Positions 11,020 through 21,481 of a DNA stretch of 64,000 bases are shown in pieces. How positions within the stretch are numbered: position 1 is the first letter of the stretch; each line of letters begins with the position of its first letter. The translations under genes were made by a program, and so were the position numbers. The DNA is from Megalobrama amblycephala (Eukaryota > Chordata > Actinopteri > Cypriniformes > Xenocyprididae). The notes under the pieces were generated by a model that was given only the letters and a program-made list of their open reading frames with translations, searched no databases and had not been told where the DNA came from. The stretch covers positions 60,991,839 to 61,055,838 of the forward strand of contig NC_063045.1 of NCBI RefSeq assembly GCF_018812025.1. Direction: 5' to 3'.

Positions 11020-11350
11020 TGTAACGAAGTTCGTCAATACGGGAAGAAGGAGGCGGGAACCGGCGAACATTCAACAAAACTTTAATTAGAAATAAACAAA
11101 GAACAAAACGAAAGTAATGCCGGCAGACCCTCGCGGACGTCTGCCGGCCACACAAACATAATAAAACATAACATAAAGTCCAGGCCTGGTCCTCTCTCGT
11201 CCTTCACTGTAGTCGCTCCTCCTTTTATGCTCCCGGAGCTCCTCCGTGAGGGACTCAAGGCCGGTGCGCCTCCCAGGTGAAGCTCATTAACACTCGCGCC
11301 ACCGGCCTCGCGCCGTTCCCTCACGGCTCTCGCCCGCCCTGGTCGCCACA
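11020..11350 (-). repeat. 5' LTR of the non-autonomous retrotransposon
   Basis: 331 bp partner of 10045-10375. As the upstream LTR in minus orientation it would carry the promoter: TATA-like CATAAAAGG at 11221-11229, polyadenylation-like ATTAAA at 11081-11086. Confidence 0.85.
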
Positions 11351-11880
11351 GTTGTTTTAACCCAGCAAATTGGATTGTTTTAACCCAGTGATTGGGTTGT
11401 TTTACCCAAGTGAATTGGTTATTTTAACCAAGCTGTTGGGTTGTTTTAACCCAGCAAATTGGATTGTTTTAACCCAGTGATTGGGTTGTTTTACCCAAGT
11501 GAATTGGTTATTTTAACCAAGCTGTTGGGTTGTTTTAACCCAGCTGTTGGGTTGTTTTAACCCACTGAATTGGTTGTTTTAACCAAGCAAATTGGATTGC
11601 TTTAACCCAGTGATTGGGTTGTTTTACCCAAGTGAATTGGTTATTTTAACCAAGCTGTTGGGTTGTTTTAACCCAGCTGTTGGGTTGTTTTAACCCACTG
11701 AATTGGTTGTTTTAACCCAGCAAATTGGATTGTTTTAACCCAGTGATTGGGTTGTTTTACCCAAGTGAATTGGTTATTTTAACCCCGCTGTTGGGTTGTT
11801 TTAAACCAGCGAATTGGTTGTTTTAACCCAGAGAACTGGGTTGTTTTAATCCATTGAATTGGTTAATTTAACCCAGCTGT

Positions 11881-12024
11881 TTTCAGTACTCTCAGTCTCT
11901 GTTAACAAATAAAGTTTAAAAACAAGCAGGTTTGACATAATCACAGCAGAAATACCAGAAATTAAAAATGTTTCCATGGCAATTAAACTGAAATTAGTTT
12001 AAGTTGAAACTAAAATTATTAACT

Positions 12025-12062
<38 letters not shown>

Positions 12063-12237
12063 TAAATTTAACCAAAATAACAACAACAAAACCTAATAAA
12101 ATGACAAAAGTTTAGTAAAATTACTAAAAAATGTAACTAAAATGAACATGAAATCTAAAAATAAAAGCCAATTTAAAATATTAATAAAAATAAAACAAAA
12201 ACATATAAAATAAGGTAACAGGTAGAACAGGTAATTT
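11881..12237. other. AT-rich spacer with poly(A)/(TA) run
   Basis: AT-rich sequence with an A-run followed by (TA)n at about 12026-12060 and ACTAAAAT-type degenerate repeats. No gene. Confidence 0.5.
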
Positions 12238-12390
12238 TTGAAACTTTGTTTTGCATTATTCAATTCAATTTATTTGTATAGCACTTTTCACGATACATAT
12301 CATTTCGAAGCAGCTTTACAGAGAATACATGTCAACATTACAATTTAGAGAATCTGGTATCGGAGGTGACTGTCCAGTGTATGTGCTTTC
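12238..12390. mobile_element. Interspersed repeat tail (CAATTTATTTGTATAGCACTTTT)
   Basis: Contains CAATTTATTTGTATAGCAC followed by GAAGCAGCTTTACAGA, a fish interspersed repeat end I recognise by sight. A diverged relative lies at about 60751-60930. Too short to assign a superfamily with confidence. Confidence 0.5.
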
Positions 12391-12819
12391 AGAAATGTAC
12401 ATATAATCATGCAGTTAGCTAACAAAGTAATAATTTAGGTGATTTAATTTACAATTCGCAGTTTAATGATTATGTTTAATCATTGCAACTTTAAATCAAT
12501 ATTACACTATATTATATTATAATCATATGTGGCCCATGAAGACGTGCCAGGTTTAATGTCAGTGAGTCTTCTAACTAAATATGACACACCAAGTTTGAAA
12601 AAGAACAAAGCTATCATTTGACTTATATATGAAAAATAGAAACATAAACTCACAAATATTCACAGAGAAAAAAGCAAGGCATAAAGGCTTGGAATGACAT
12701 GAGGGTGAGAAAATATTGAACTCGTTAGTTACTATTCTTTTAATCACTTGAACTTCTCTTTGGATAAAAGTTTTGCCAAATGAACAAATGCTGTTTTATC
12801 CCTGAAATAGTTATGCTTG
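12391..12819. other. Intergenic spacer, no specific feature
   Basis: AT-rich mixed sequence without recognisable genes or repeat termini. Confidence 0.4.
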
Positions 12820-13295
12820 CACATGTGACATTTCGCCTGTCACGCTGAAATTGACATGAAACAAGAGGCGATGCCGTCGTAAATCCATCGACACACTTTA
12901 ACGGGGAAACAAAAAGTGTTAGAGTTTAATACCAGCAAAATAGTCTTGCTCTGATGAATATATGTGTGTCTGTATAATTAAAAACATGGGAAAGATCAGA
13001 GTACAGGGGACTCGGGCCGGTCCAAATCCCTCGACTCTCTGTTTTGCCAGCTGTCATTTACATGATGCCAAAATGTTGTCAGATCAAACAGATTTGTTTT
13101 GGCCAAGTCTGTACGGATCCTTTGATCAATTATCCTAATTAGGAGGGCAGTTATCCAGGATAGAATTCCATATGCATGAATAAAAGTTTGTCCTCTATGA
13201 CAGAGCAACCTGAACTTTTCAAGAGGAAAGCAACACCTGAATGTCACATTGCTTGCTTAGACAGCTTACAGTTATTTTATATGGACAAACTAATT
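12820..13295. other. Candidate conserved noncoding element with TCF/LEF- and homeodomain-like words
   Basis: Repeat-free block about 5.5 kb upstream of zswim6. It contains GGATCCTTTGATCAATTATC followed by CTAATTAGGAGG, a TCF/LEF-like CTTTGATC beside paired ATTA/TAAT cores, then CATATGCATGAATAAAAG. The two overlapping antiparallel frames here (12996-13247 minus, 13176-13460 plus) show no domain. Enhancer role is inferred. Confidence 0.4.
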
Positions 13296-13309
13296 AGATT
13301 TTATATCTT

Positions 13310-13845
13310 CACAAGATTTAATATAAGTCTCTGGTGTCTCCAGAATGTGTCAGTGAAGTTTCAGCTCAAAATCCCCCACAGATCATTTATTATAGCTTGT
13401 CAAATTTGCCCCTATTTGGGTGTGAGCAAAAACACACCGTTTTTGTGTGTGTCCCTTTAAATGCAAATGAGCTGCTGCTCCCGCCCCCTTTCCAGAAGAG
13501 GGCGGAGCTTTAACAGCTCAACAACAACAAAGCTGGAGAATCTCACGCAGCCAAAATGAGGATTGTCAGTAACGGTGTTCAGCCTTACATTGTTCAACAC
13601 TGATGGAGAGACTCAGGAAGAAGTTACAACTTTTAGGACGTTTCTGAATGGTTAGTGGATAAATGTATGTAGTTGCTGTGGAGTTCATTCAACTCATTGA
13701 CTAGCATGAACTTCGCAGTGAGTATATCGGGGCCTTGAATCATGTTCAGTCTCTCGTACGTTACATGTGCACAAGCAGTAAGTTGCTGGCTGCAGTTCAC
13801 TTAACAACCACTGGTGTCGCTAATAACAAGGTTTTCTGAATTCTA
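13310..13845. mobile_element. Interspersed repeat family C, uninterrupted copy
   Basis: Runs through GTCAGTGAAGTTTCAGCTCA, CCCTTTAAATGCAAATGAGC and AGAGGGCGGAGCTTTAACAG. A second copy lies at 31505-32950, where the same sequence is split after GTCAGTAAC; this copy is the uninterrupted reference. Part of the left sequence is shared with the ~975 bp elements at 34951 and 37272, so the families are related. Boundaries are approximate. Confidence 0.65.
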
Positions 13846-13849
13846 TATT

Positions 13850-14850
13850 AAAGGCCCACTAAAGTGCCTTGAAATGCACAGCATTATTTAATGTGTTGAC
13901 GTAATTTCGACTGAAACAGGAAGACAGGGCGGGACATATCGAACAGCTCCCCCCCTTTTTAAAAACAACCAATAGCGTTTTGTTGATATCACAGCTCGGC
14001 CAGAGCTGTTGAACTCACTAAAGCTGCATTTTCCTCCTATCTCTAACCGTTTCTCCTCCTGATCTCCTCCATATCGCTTTAAAATATAACATTCTGTGCA
14101 GAATTCAGATGGGTCCGATACGTTTTCTGGTCGCGCATATGATCCGCTCTGTGCTATCATCTCTCTGCGTGACACTAACGTGAAACCAGACTTCATTCGC
14201 CTCAATGGAAAGCATATTTACACTGTCTGAATAGCTTAGCTAATTTACTCATCTCTTATTTACATCTCTAATATACTCATCTCACTTGCACGAATTCAGT
14301 ATCCCTCAAAATGAATAAAAATGGAATATTGCACAATGCAATCTTACAATATTACACAAATCTGCAATAATTATATACATTAAATTAAACAAATATACTT
14401 TATGTATTTAATCTCACTTTATTAACCAATGTCTGACCTTCAATGATCTAATTCAATCATACTAATTAGCAAAAATGACTTTAGATAAACATTACATTTC
14501 CTTCAGCCTGAAGCTTATTCATTTCACTTTTGGTGTGATTTTAGGGTCTTTACATTTGCCAAAAATAGAACTTTTTTGTTGTTATTAAAAAACAAACAAA
14601 CAAGCCCAGCCCAGGTGAAAAAAAAAGTAATGCAAAAGTAATATAAAGCATTACTTTTCATAAAAAGTAACTAAGTAACGCAATATTGTAATGCATTACT
14701 TTTAAAAGTAACTTTCCCCAACACTACTTATATCTTCTAAATGCGAATTTTGTCATTGTTTTTGGAGCACACTACCTTATAGATATTACAGTAAGGCATA
14801 AGCCATACCAAAACAATTCAATTTTGATTTCATGGGGACTTTAAGACATT
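13850..14850. mobile_element. Non-autonomous DNA element (TTAAAGGCCCACTAAAG start) with nested repeat
   Basis: Starts TTAAAGGCCCACTAAAGTGC and probably ends near CATGGGGACTTTAAG (about 14845). The left 350 bp, including CACAGCTCGGCCAGAGCTGT, is a familiar cyprinid repeat; the 105-codon minus frame 13888-14205 is read from it. A nested repeat with GCATTACTTTTAAAAGTAAC lies at about 14620-14727. Confidence 0.55.
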
Positions 14851-14888
14851 TCTCCTTATATAGAACCTTTTTTTGCATGAAGATTTCT

Positions 14889-15262
14889 TTAAAGTCCCCC
14901 TGTAGTCAATCATTTTATCCATTAAAACTCAACTTTCATTCACCAAAATGACATATTTAAAGTTTTTTCCTTGAAAAAAATGTCTTCAATAGCTTGACTG
15001 TAACTCTATACCCCTGCCTCATTTAGTATACGCTGTTCTATGAATATGCAAATGAGCCCCGCCTCCAATCACTCGCACCAGCTAGTGATTGGTAGTGTGG
15101 CAAGGTAGTTTGTGACGTCAGTAGTTCACTGCAATTTTAAGATTAAAATACTTAGAAATGGTGTTGAATTTGCACGTGGTTTGTCTTAAAGCATATTAAA
15201 AACGCCACATAGACATATAAACAACATTAAAATCTTGATTTTCACCACAGGGGGACTTTAAA
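14889..15262. mobile_element. MITE with AAAGTCCCCCTGT termini
   Basis: Left end TAAAGTCCCCCTGTAGTCA and right end ACCACAGGGGGACTTTAAA are inverted repeats. The interior includes TGAATATGCAAATGAGCCCC and a CRE-like GTGACGTCAG near 15111. About 370 bp, non-coding. Confidence 0.75.
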
Positions 15263-15404
15263 ATTGAGTCAAGAACCCTAGAGTTTAAGAACCCCTTTGA
15301 AACTTTTCTTCTAAGACTGTGTTTACTTTCAAGTTCCTGATTTGCAGAGCATGTGCTTTCAAAACTTTTTGACAATATAATGAAAACAAACTTTTAATAG
15401 TTTA

Positions 15405-16120
15405 AGCAACCAGTGTCAAGCTCATTTCTAGAAATATTCAACTTGCTTTCATCAAAAACACGGTCTACTAAACGCTACGGCACCCGTATGCCACGCTGCA
15501 TGTGTCCATTAAAAAAATCTGAAATGACAGATGAGGGAAGCTCAAATTGTGCGGACGCTAATCTGAAATGCATTGCATTGATCGGCTGGAGATTACAACA
15601 TCCCGCCAATGAGTTGCAATTAGTTACATCACATTTCTCAATCAATTAAACTTACCCCGAGGCCACACTTTTTAATATCACCGGTGAGACTCTTGCATGA
15701 AATTAAATTAGCGCTCTTTCTCGTTAGGTGGTAAGTTCTCCTTTTGTAGTTTTATCACAGACACCTGCTGTGGTCTTCGGATCTGTCACTGGATCAGACG
15801 CAGAACAAGGAATCACCTGGAATGAAAATGAAAAAGTCTTTACCCCTCATGGACTGGAGTTAATATGAACGTGTATCCACAAGACTGCAGCAAAGATAAG
15901 AGTTAAAACAGGCGAGATATCAAAGACACGGATCGACTCCTAAAATGTGGCATAAAGTTTGCATGGATTTACCTTCAGGATGTGTGGAGGATAATTCTCT
16001 AAGTGTTTGATCCGTTTAAATTGGGAGCAAACCTTTTCCCTTTACACTGCACATTTAAGATGAATAGATCTCATTTATCTAGCTGTGAAGCGTTTAGCAA
16101 AGCAGCATAAAAGATAACAT
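15405..16120. other. Candidate conserved noncoding element(s)
   Basis: A ~700 bp repeat-free block 2.5-3 kb upstream of the zswim6 promoter. It contains TTGCAATTAGTTACATCACA, TCAATCAATTAAAC and TGAAATTAAATTAGCGC. A 78-codon plus frame (15413-15649) has no recognisable feature. Possible enhancer; not demonstrated. Confidence 0.4.
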
Positions 16121-16293
16121 TTGAACAAGGGAAGAAATATTTATAAGAGGGATGATGAGCAATTCCACTCATTTTCTTTTTGATCCAATACCAAATATAT
16201 CAAGGTCAACTAAACAGTTTTGGATCAGAATTTGGGATCGTTGTTTAGAATGAAAATCTATTAATGTCCAAAGTTTTGGGGAACATCAAGTAG

Positions 16294-16373
16294 GGGTGAA
16301 TTCAGGTTGATTGGGACAGTTTTTCCCAGTCATCTCAATGGCAAAATGTGTCCCAATCAACCTGAATTCACCC
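16294..16373. mobile_element. 80 bp hairpin MITE
   Basis: 25 bp arms at 16294-16318 (GGGTGAATTCAGGTTGATTG then GGACA) and 16349-16373 are exact inverted copies around a 30 bp loop with CATCTCAATGGCAAAA. The same hairpin with sequence changes occurs at about 59693-59775 and 59850-59940, so it is a dispersed family. Confidence 0.75.
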
Positions 16374-16484
16374 TTTCCTATGCATTCCCTTTAAGTCAGG
16401 GGTTTTTGAAATGGTGTACAGAAGTTTTGAGAGATTTTATTTTTTAAAGTTGGAAATAAAACCAAATATTTTTTCTGGAAAAAA

Positions 16485-16555
<71 letters not shown>

Positions 16556-16764
16556 GTTGATTGGGACATAAAGTCAAATGGGTCAATATAAGTAAAGCAT
16601 ACAGAGTTTATTTATTTATTTTGCTGAGCTCTAGCTGTGAGACCACATAATCAAAATGGGATGCCCTCATTGGTGTGACATCATGTAGGTGGGCGGGGCA
16701 GGCATCAAACAGGAAGTTGACCCTGAAATGCATGAAGTGAGGAAAATGACATAAGCTTTTGCTA
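16374..16764. repeat. Poly(A)-(TA)n simple repeat and spacer
   Basis: A-run at about 16479-16502 continuing into (TA)n to 16551, then GGGGTTGATTGGGACATAAA, which echoes the adjacent hairpin MITE arm. Remaining sequence has no gene. Confidence 0.7.
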
Positions 16765-17197
16765 CACTCTAAAAAAAGTTGGGTTGAAAATGGACAAACC
16801 CACCGATTGGGTTAAATGTTTGCCTAACCTGCTGGGTAGTTTTATTTAACCCAACTATTGTTTTAAAAAGACTGTATTTCTTGCTTAAAATGAACCCAAA
16901 ATATGTTGTAAATTAACATTTATTCATAAGTTTAATGAATAATAATTGAACAATAAACATTTATTAAATTGCTTATTAATAAATGTTCACCTTTTGATTA
17001 GTATTGTTGCCTCTAGCAATTATGTGTCTGATTTTTTTGATTTCCAACCTTTTTTGAGTTTATTTAAAGTAATTTTTAAACAATAGTTGGGTTAAATAAA
17101 ACTACCCAGCATGTTTGGCAAACATTTAACCCAACCGCTGGGTTTGTCCATTTTCAACCCAACTTGGGTTGTTTTTAACCCAGCATTTTTTAGAGTG
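16765..17197. mobile_element. TA-flanked CACTCTAAAA MITE (family B)
   Basis: A 433 bp copy with TA on both sides. It begins CACTCTAAAAAAAGTTGGG and ends AACCCAGCATTTTTTAGAGTG. Its centre is the reverse complement of the centre of the 4807-5336 copy. Confidence 0.8.
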
Positions 17198-17252
17198 TAG
17201 TTTTCATAATAAGGTCATAAAATTGTCATAACTACTATTTTACACAAACATA

Positions 17253-17736
17253 AATATGATGCACTACTGCAACAAAATCAGTAAAAATGTGTTAATTTCA
17301 TATTTCTATTTTCAGAATTAGGTTGTTTTTATTTTGTCCCATAGGACAGCATGATTTTGGATGTTTAGGACAGTGCTTAAAGGCTTAGCTAATTAAGAAA
17401 ATAATTAACCTTGCAATAGAGAATGCATCCCAATTTGCATTTACTCATGCATTATGACATTTTTTAATATAAATAGTGCGAGTAGTGTGTTCACACTGAT
17501 GATACATGTGTTTTCCCATTCAATGCAATGCATCTATACACTGTATCTACTTTGCATTTTAATGTGTTCTTGGAGCAACTTGTAATGAAAAAGAAGTGTA
17601 ATAAAGTGTAATTACACTAACATTTTGTTGCATATATAGTGCATAAGTACATCAGTGTGTAATTTAGGACGCAACTATGGTATGCTCGTTCCCAACCTTT
17701 TTGTGCAACCCCTAATCAATAGTCAAAACATTTTTT

Positions 17737-17771
<35 letters not shown>

Positions 17772-17798
17772 GATTTTGTTGCAGTAATGCATCATATT
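17253..17798. repeat. Inverted arms of an unclassified foldback element
   Basis: Left arm 17253-17287 (AATATGATGCACTACTGCAA then CAAAATCAGTAAAAA) pairs with 17764-17798, differing at about two positions. Between them are AT-rich sequence and a poly(T) tract (about 17738-17768). Nearby words resembling TTGGGACA (16561) and TCCCAATCAC (18081) suggest the arms belong to a larger decayed element. Confidence 0.55.
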
Positions 17799-18279
17799 CA
17801 CCCAACCTTTCATCCAAATGGTACCACAAAAAAACAAAAAAAATTTTTTTGGGGTCAGTTTACATCATTTTCTGGACCTGAACCATTTTTTTTCGTACTT
17901 GACTACACTTTTAAAAGACTTTTGGACTTCTTTTAGCTCAATTACATGTATTGTGGATGCATTTATAAACACTGAGAAATAATGTTGAACAGAAATAAAC
18001 ATGGACTCTTAATAATCATGCATATGAAATTATATCAAAGTATACAAACTAACTTGTGTCATAAAGCCTAAATCATTATCAGTCCCAATCACCCAAATGT
18101 TACCAAGTTTACATAAAAGGGTATGTCACGCATCCTTCATTATATTATACCCTTGTTACCTGTTCAACATCTTCAGTATTACAGAAATGATGTTTTTAAT
18201 CTCTTATCCTTATTAATTTAGAATGTCCTCTAATCCCTATGATATTTCCGTCATTAGTTTGTGGACAGCGACAAAACCA
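17799..18279. other. AT-rich DNA between repeats and the zswim6 CpG island
   Basis: No gene. A sharp change from AT-rich to CpG-rich composition occurs around 18260-18350. Confidence 0.5.
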
Positions 18280-18539
18280 TGAGCTTTTCCAACCTCTCGT
18301 GCCTCTTCCCGTTGTGAACTTATGACACTCATTATGACTCCAGCAAGGATTCGCCGACGTGCGAGAATTCCGCCTCCCATTCCTTTTTTAGCACGGCACC
18401 AGACGCGCAGGCCACGCCTCTTTCTTATTTTGTCTACACAAAGGCTCCGAAGCCCCGCCCTTTTGACCAAATAAGTCCGGGCTGTCCTTACACGGCGAAC
18501 AATCGATGCGCGTCGCAACCTTTTCCTTTCCTTATCCCG

Positions 18540-18548
18540 TTTATATAG
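18540..18548 (+). promoter_or_regulatory. TATA-like box
   Basis: TTTATATAG lies 40-48 bases upstream of the ATG in otherwise GC-rich DNA. If used, transcription would start around 18570 and leave a 5' UTR of only ~15-20 bases. Equally it may be incidental with a broad CpG-island start further upstream. Confidence 0.4.
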
Positions 18549-18575
18549 TACGGCGACTTCCGCCCTTGCCGTTAA

Positions 18576-19028
<453 letters not shown>

Positions 19029-19450
19029 TGAACCCGCGGCTTGGAAAATGTTTTAATATAGTCACCATCACGCAGAAAGAGTCGAGAGAAAACGTTCGAA
19101 TGTCGTTTAAAAGAGGAACACGAGCCGAATGAAAGGGACTATTGAATTTACACCGAACAAAGGGAGGAATACAACGGGTTTAAATCTCCCGACAGGGTTC
19201 CGGGATGTCGTTTCGTATTTCGCACTTTGATAGCCGAGCTTATCGATACATTGTGGCAAATGAACGTTCTGGATACATTGTAGCGCTTTTGTATCTGCGC
19301 GAGATAAACAGCGCGGAAGTGGAGCTCGATGTCGCTCGATCCATTCAGCGTTTAAAACGCATTTTTCTTTGCTTTTTCGTTATTCTGTCGCGTCTATCTT
19401 GTGTTGTGGTTCAACTTTAGTCGGTGTAATCGCGTATTAATCGTGTATTT

Positions 19451-20000
19451 TTACGCACGGCGGTTGAAATGTCAAATCGTACGAAGCTTGTCTGGTGTGT
19501 TTATTTTTCTGAAGTGAAAGCGTGAGGGGGGGTTATTGGCGTAGTAAGTCGGCCAACTGCTGGATGTGGAGCTGTCATGTCAACATAAAAAAAAGCGATT
19601 ATTTTTTATCGCTAAGAATAACCAGCCTCAATTTTAGCATCGAAACGCTGTATTTAGTGGGTGCGCATATCAAATAGCCTATTGAAATTGGCACTTTGTT
19701 CCCATTTTCATGTTCGCTTGTGTCTTTTCAGCTTTCTGTCACCCTCCGAAAAGGAAGGGAAACAAAAGCTTCTTTTTATTTTCTTTCACTGCTTGTTAAA
19801 TGGAAAAGATTTGGGAAAGGGGTGGGAGGAATGGCGATTTAAAGACGCAGTGCTTCTTTTTTAAACGGCCCCTAATGATATGCATACGTTCCAGCTGACC
19901 CTTGTGACGTCAGCGTGCGTCGCGAAATTGATTCAGCACTATAAGTGCAACTTTATCCACCTTTGTTTTTGAACTCCCTGGCTCTCCACCCTTTGGAAAC
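19451..20000. other. 5' intron segment with CRE site
   Basis: Repeat-poor intron sequence just downstream of the island. It contains a perfect CRE, TGACGTCA, at 19905-19912, shortly after ATGATATGCATACG. The 67-codon frame 19661-19864 is not convincing. Confidence 0.5.
19905..19912. promoter_or_regulatory. Perfect cAMP response element (TGACGTCA)
   Basis: Palindromic TGACGTCA in repeat-free DNA about 0.9 kb into intron 1. It is seen directly; occupancy by CREB/ATF proteins is inferred. Confidence 0.45.
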
Positions 20001-21385
20001 AATTCAAGATTTTAATCACATTAGTGCCTTTGCTTAATTTGAATCGTAATGCAATCAGCGAGCGTAATTTTCTGCATGACTATCCCCCCCCCCCTCCTCC
20101 ACGTCCGTCGCCCGGCGGTGCCTCAGCTGGGCTTTATGCCCTCACCCTTCAGCCAAAATGGGTTTCTGCTCTCAGCAATCCTGTGTGTCTTCCCTGCCCG
20201 GTGCCTCTTTAAAAACGGACTGGCTGTCTCGGAAGATCAAGGGCTCTTGCCCTTTTTCCAACAGGCTACGTGGAGCTCTCTGCTTTTGATTCGCTTTTTC
20301 CCCCTTTGTGTGCGCCTCATTCCGAGCTCCGGCGATGGGAAATGACAAGCCTCCGTGCACGGGGAGGGTTTCTTGGCTGATTGCATCCCAGTATGGAATG
20401 CTCTGCAAAAATAAAGCCAAGCAGCGATAAATAAAAGATGCAATCTTGCGACGCAGGCAGGGCCGGGGGGGTTGCTTTCAGCAGACCCGGATTAGCCCCG
20501 ATAGGTAGGGCTCACCGTGACGAACGAGCCGAGACTGAATTCAGGACAGGAATTTGTTTTCCTTTCTGTCATGTGCAGGGGGAGGGGACGCAGTAAAGCG
20601 ATGTATTTCTCATAAATGTTGGCAGTTGGCCACGTTGCTCTATATTTACATACCCTCCTCTTTTGTGTGCATGTAGGATGTTGCATGCAGCAGTGATCTT
20701 GGGGGGGAAAGTGTGTGTGTTTTCATCAACAATTGATGCACACTGCGGGTCCTCGAAACAGATTGCTGTGGAAACCAGCATGGCATTATAGCTCTGGGAA
20801 CAGGCTTGCGGATGCAAACGTGACACGAGCGCTGCATCCTTGTATTGATCACAGTGTTGCCTGAAAGGTCACCGGGTTCAAGTTCAACAGCCGCGTGTTA
20901 GGACTTTATTAGGCTGCCGATCGGATATTTAATGCCGGTGCCTTTTGCTTGCAATATACTCAGCTGTTAAAGATCAATGGGAATTAACAACAGATACAGT
21001 GGGTCATGTGATGTGCGTCCTTTGATGTGTAATAAAACAACAGAGGCGGCTGCAAAGATCAGAGGTCAGCGTGGTATATGTCACTGCTTTCGGTTGCCGT
21101 AATAACTTGACAGTTAAATCTCAAAGCGACCCGAGTGATGTCATTTTCCATTATTATACTTCGAGTCTGTTCTCGTTCTCGGAAATACTTGAGGTTTTTG
21201 AAATTCTAGCATTGTAGATGTTAATGGCAGAACCATATGCGAGTCCCAGAGGTGCATTGATCAGATAAAAGAAGACGGTGTCGTAGTGGCGTAATGATAT
21301 AACGGGACAGAATAAACTGATTTGTTTATTGATCTCGCATCAGGGGAGACGCAGATTTCCATCAGCCTTATTAACCCAGAAAGGG
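20001..21385. other. Repeat-poor intron block, candidate regulatory DNA
   Basis: About 1.4 kb without recognised transposons. The most enhancer-like part is about 20870-21200 (GTGTTAGGACTTTATTAGGC, TTAAAGATCAATGGGAATTA). Overlapping short frames on both strands (20024-20852) are mutually antisense and show no domains. Confidence 0.35.
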
Positions 21386-21386
21386 G

Positions 21387-21387
<1 letters not shown>

Positions 21388-21438
<51 letters not shown>
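21388..21438. repeat. (GT)n microsatellite
   Basis: Uninterrupted-looking GT repeat of about 50 bp. A shorter GT run follows at about 21470-21481. The antisense 69-codon frame with poly-His/Thr is this repeat. Confidence 0.9.
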
Positions 21439-21441
<3 letters not shown>

Positions 21442-21481
21442 TGAGAGAAAGAATGAAAAATAGAGTGCATGTGTGTGTGTG

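Larger units (their letters stand above)
10045..11350 (-). mobile_element. Complete non-autonomous LTR retrotransposon (minus orientation)
   Basis: Two 331 bp direct repeats (10045-10375 and 11020-11350), indistinguishable by eye, begin TGTAACGAAG and end GGTCGCCACA. They flank a 644 bp GC-rich interior, and GTTGT is duplicated at 10040-10044 and 11351-11355. On the minus strand the base after the upstream LTR is followed by TGGTGCCGAAACCCGGGA, the complement of the vertebrate tRNA-Phe 3' end, so transcription runs right to left. A G-rich tract next to 10375 fits a polypurine tract. The interior is too short for gag-pol and no reverse transcriptase, protease or integrase motif is visible, so it must be mobilised in trans. 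A 252-codon minus frame (10312-11070) crosses both LTR edges and is probably stop-poor GC-rich DNA. Confidence 0.9.
8925..11880. repeat. Higher-order minisatellite derived from a family-B MITE terminus, interrupted by an LTR element
   Basis: Starts as a TA-flanked family-B MITE end (CACTCTAAAAATGCTGGG at 8925), then passes into a ~22 bp tandem repeat with core TTGGGTTGTTTTAACCCAG and variants (GCAAA, GCTGT, GTGAT, GTGAA). The core GGGTT-GTTTT-AACCC is self-complementary. The marker monomer GTGATTGGG occurs at 9069, 9249, 9406, 9585, 9742, 9921, 11389, 11477, 11610 and 11743. Spacings of 180, 157, 179, 157, 179 bp show a ~336 bp higher-order unit. The far MITE terminus is missing; the array ends about 11880. 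Confidence 0.85.

Noticed and set aside
10312..11070. 252-codon minus-strand frame in the LTR element (and 191- and 153-codon plus frames)
   Set aside because: They overlap each other on both strands, cross LTR and primer-site boundaries, and show no gag, protease, reverse transcriptase or integrase motif; GC-rich stop-poor DNA explains them.
8925..11880. CRISPR-like array of short regularly spaced repeats
   Set aside because: Spacers are not unique, monomers are continuous variants of one 22-mer derived from a MITE end, and the context is vertebrate nuclear DNA.
1..18240. Upstream neighbour gene (for example smim15, which I recall next to ZSWIM6 in mammals)
   Set aside because: No open frame here resembles it; it is either further left or moved.
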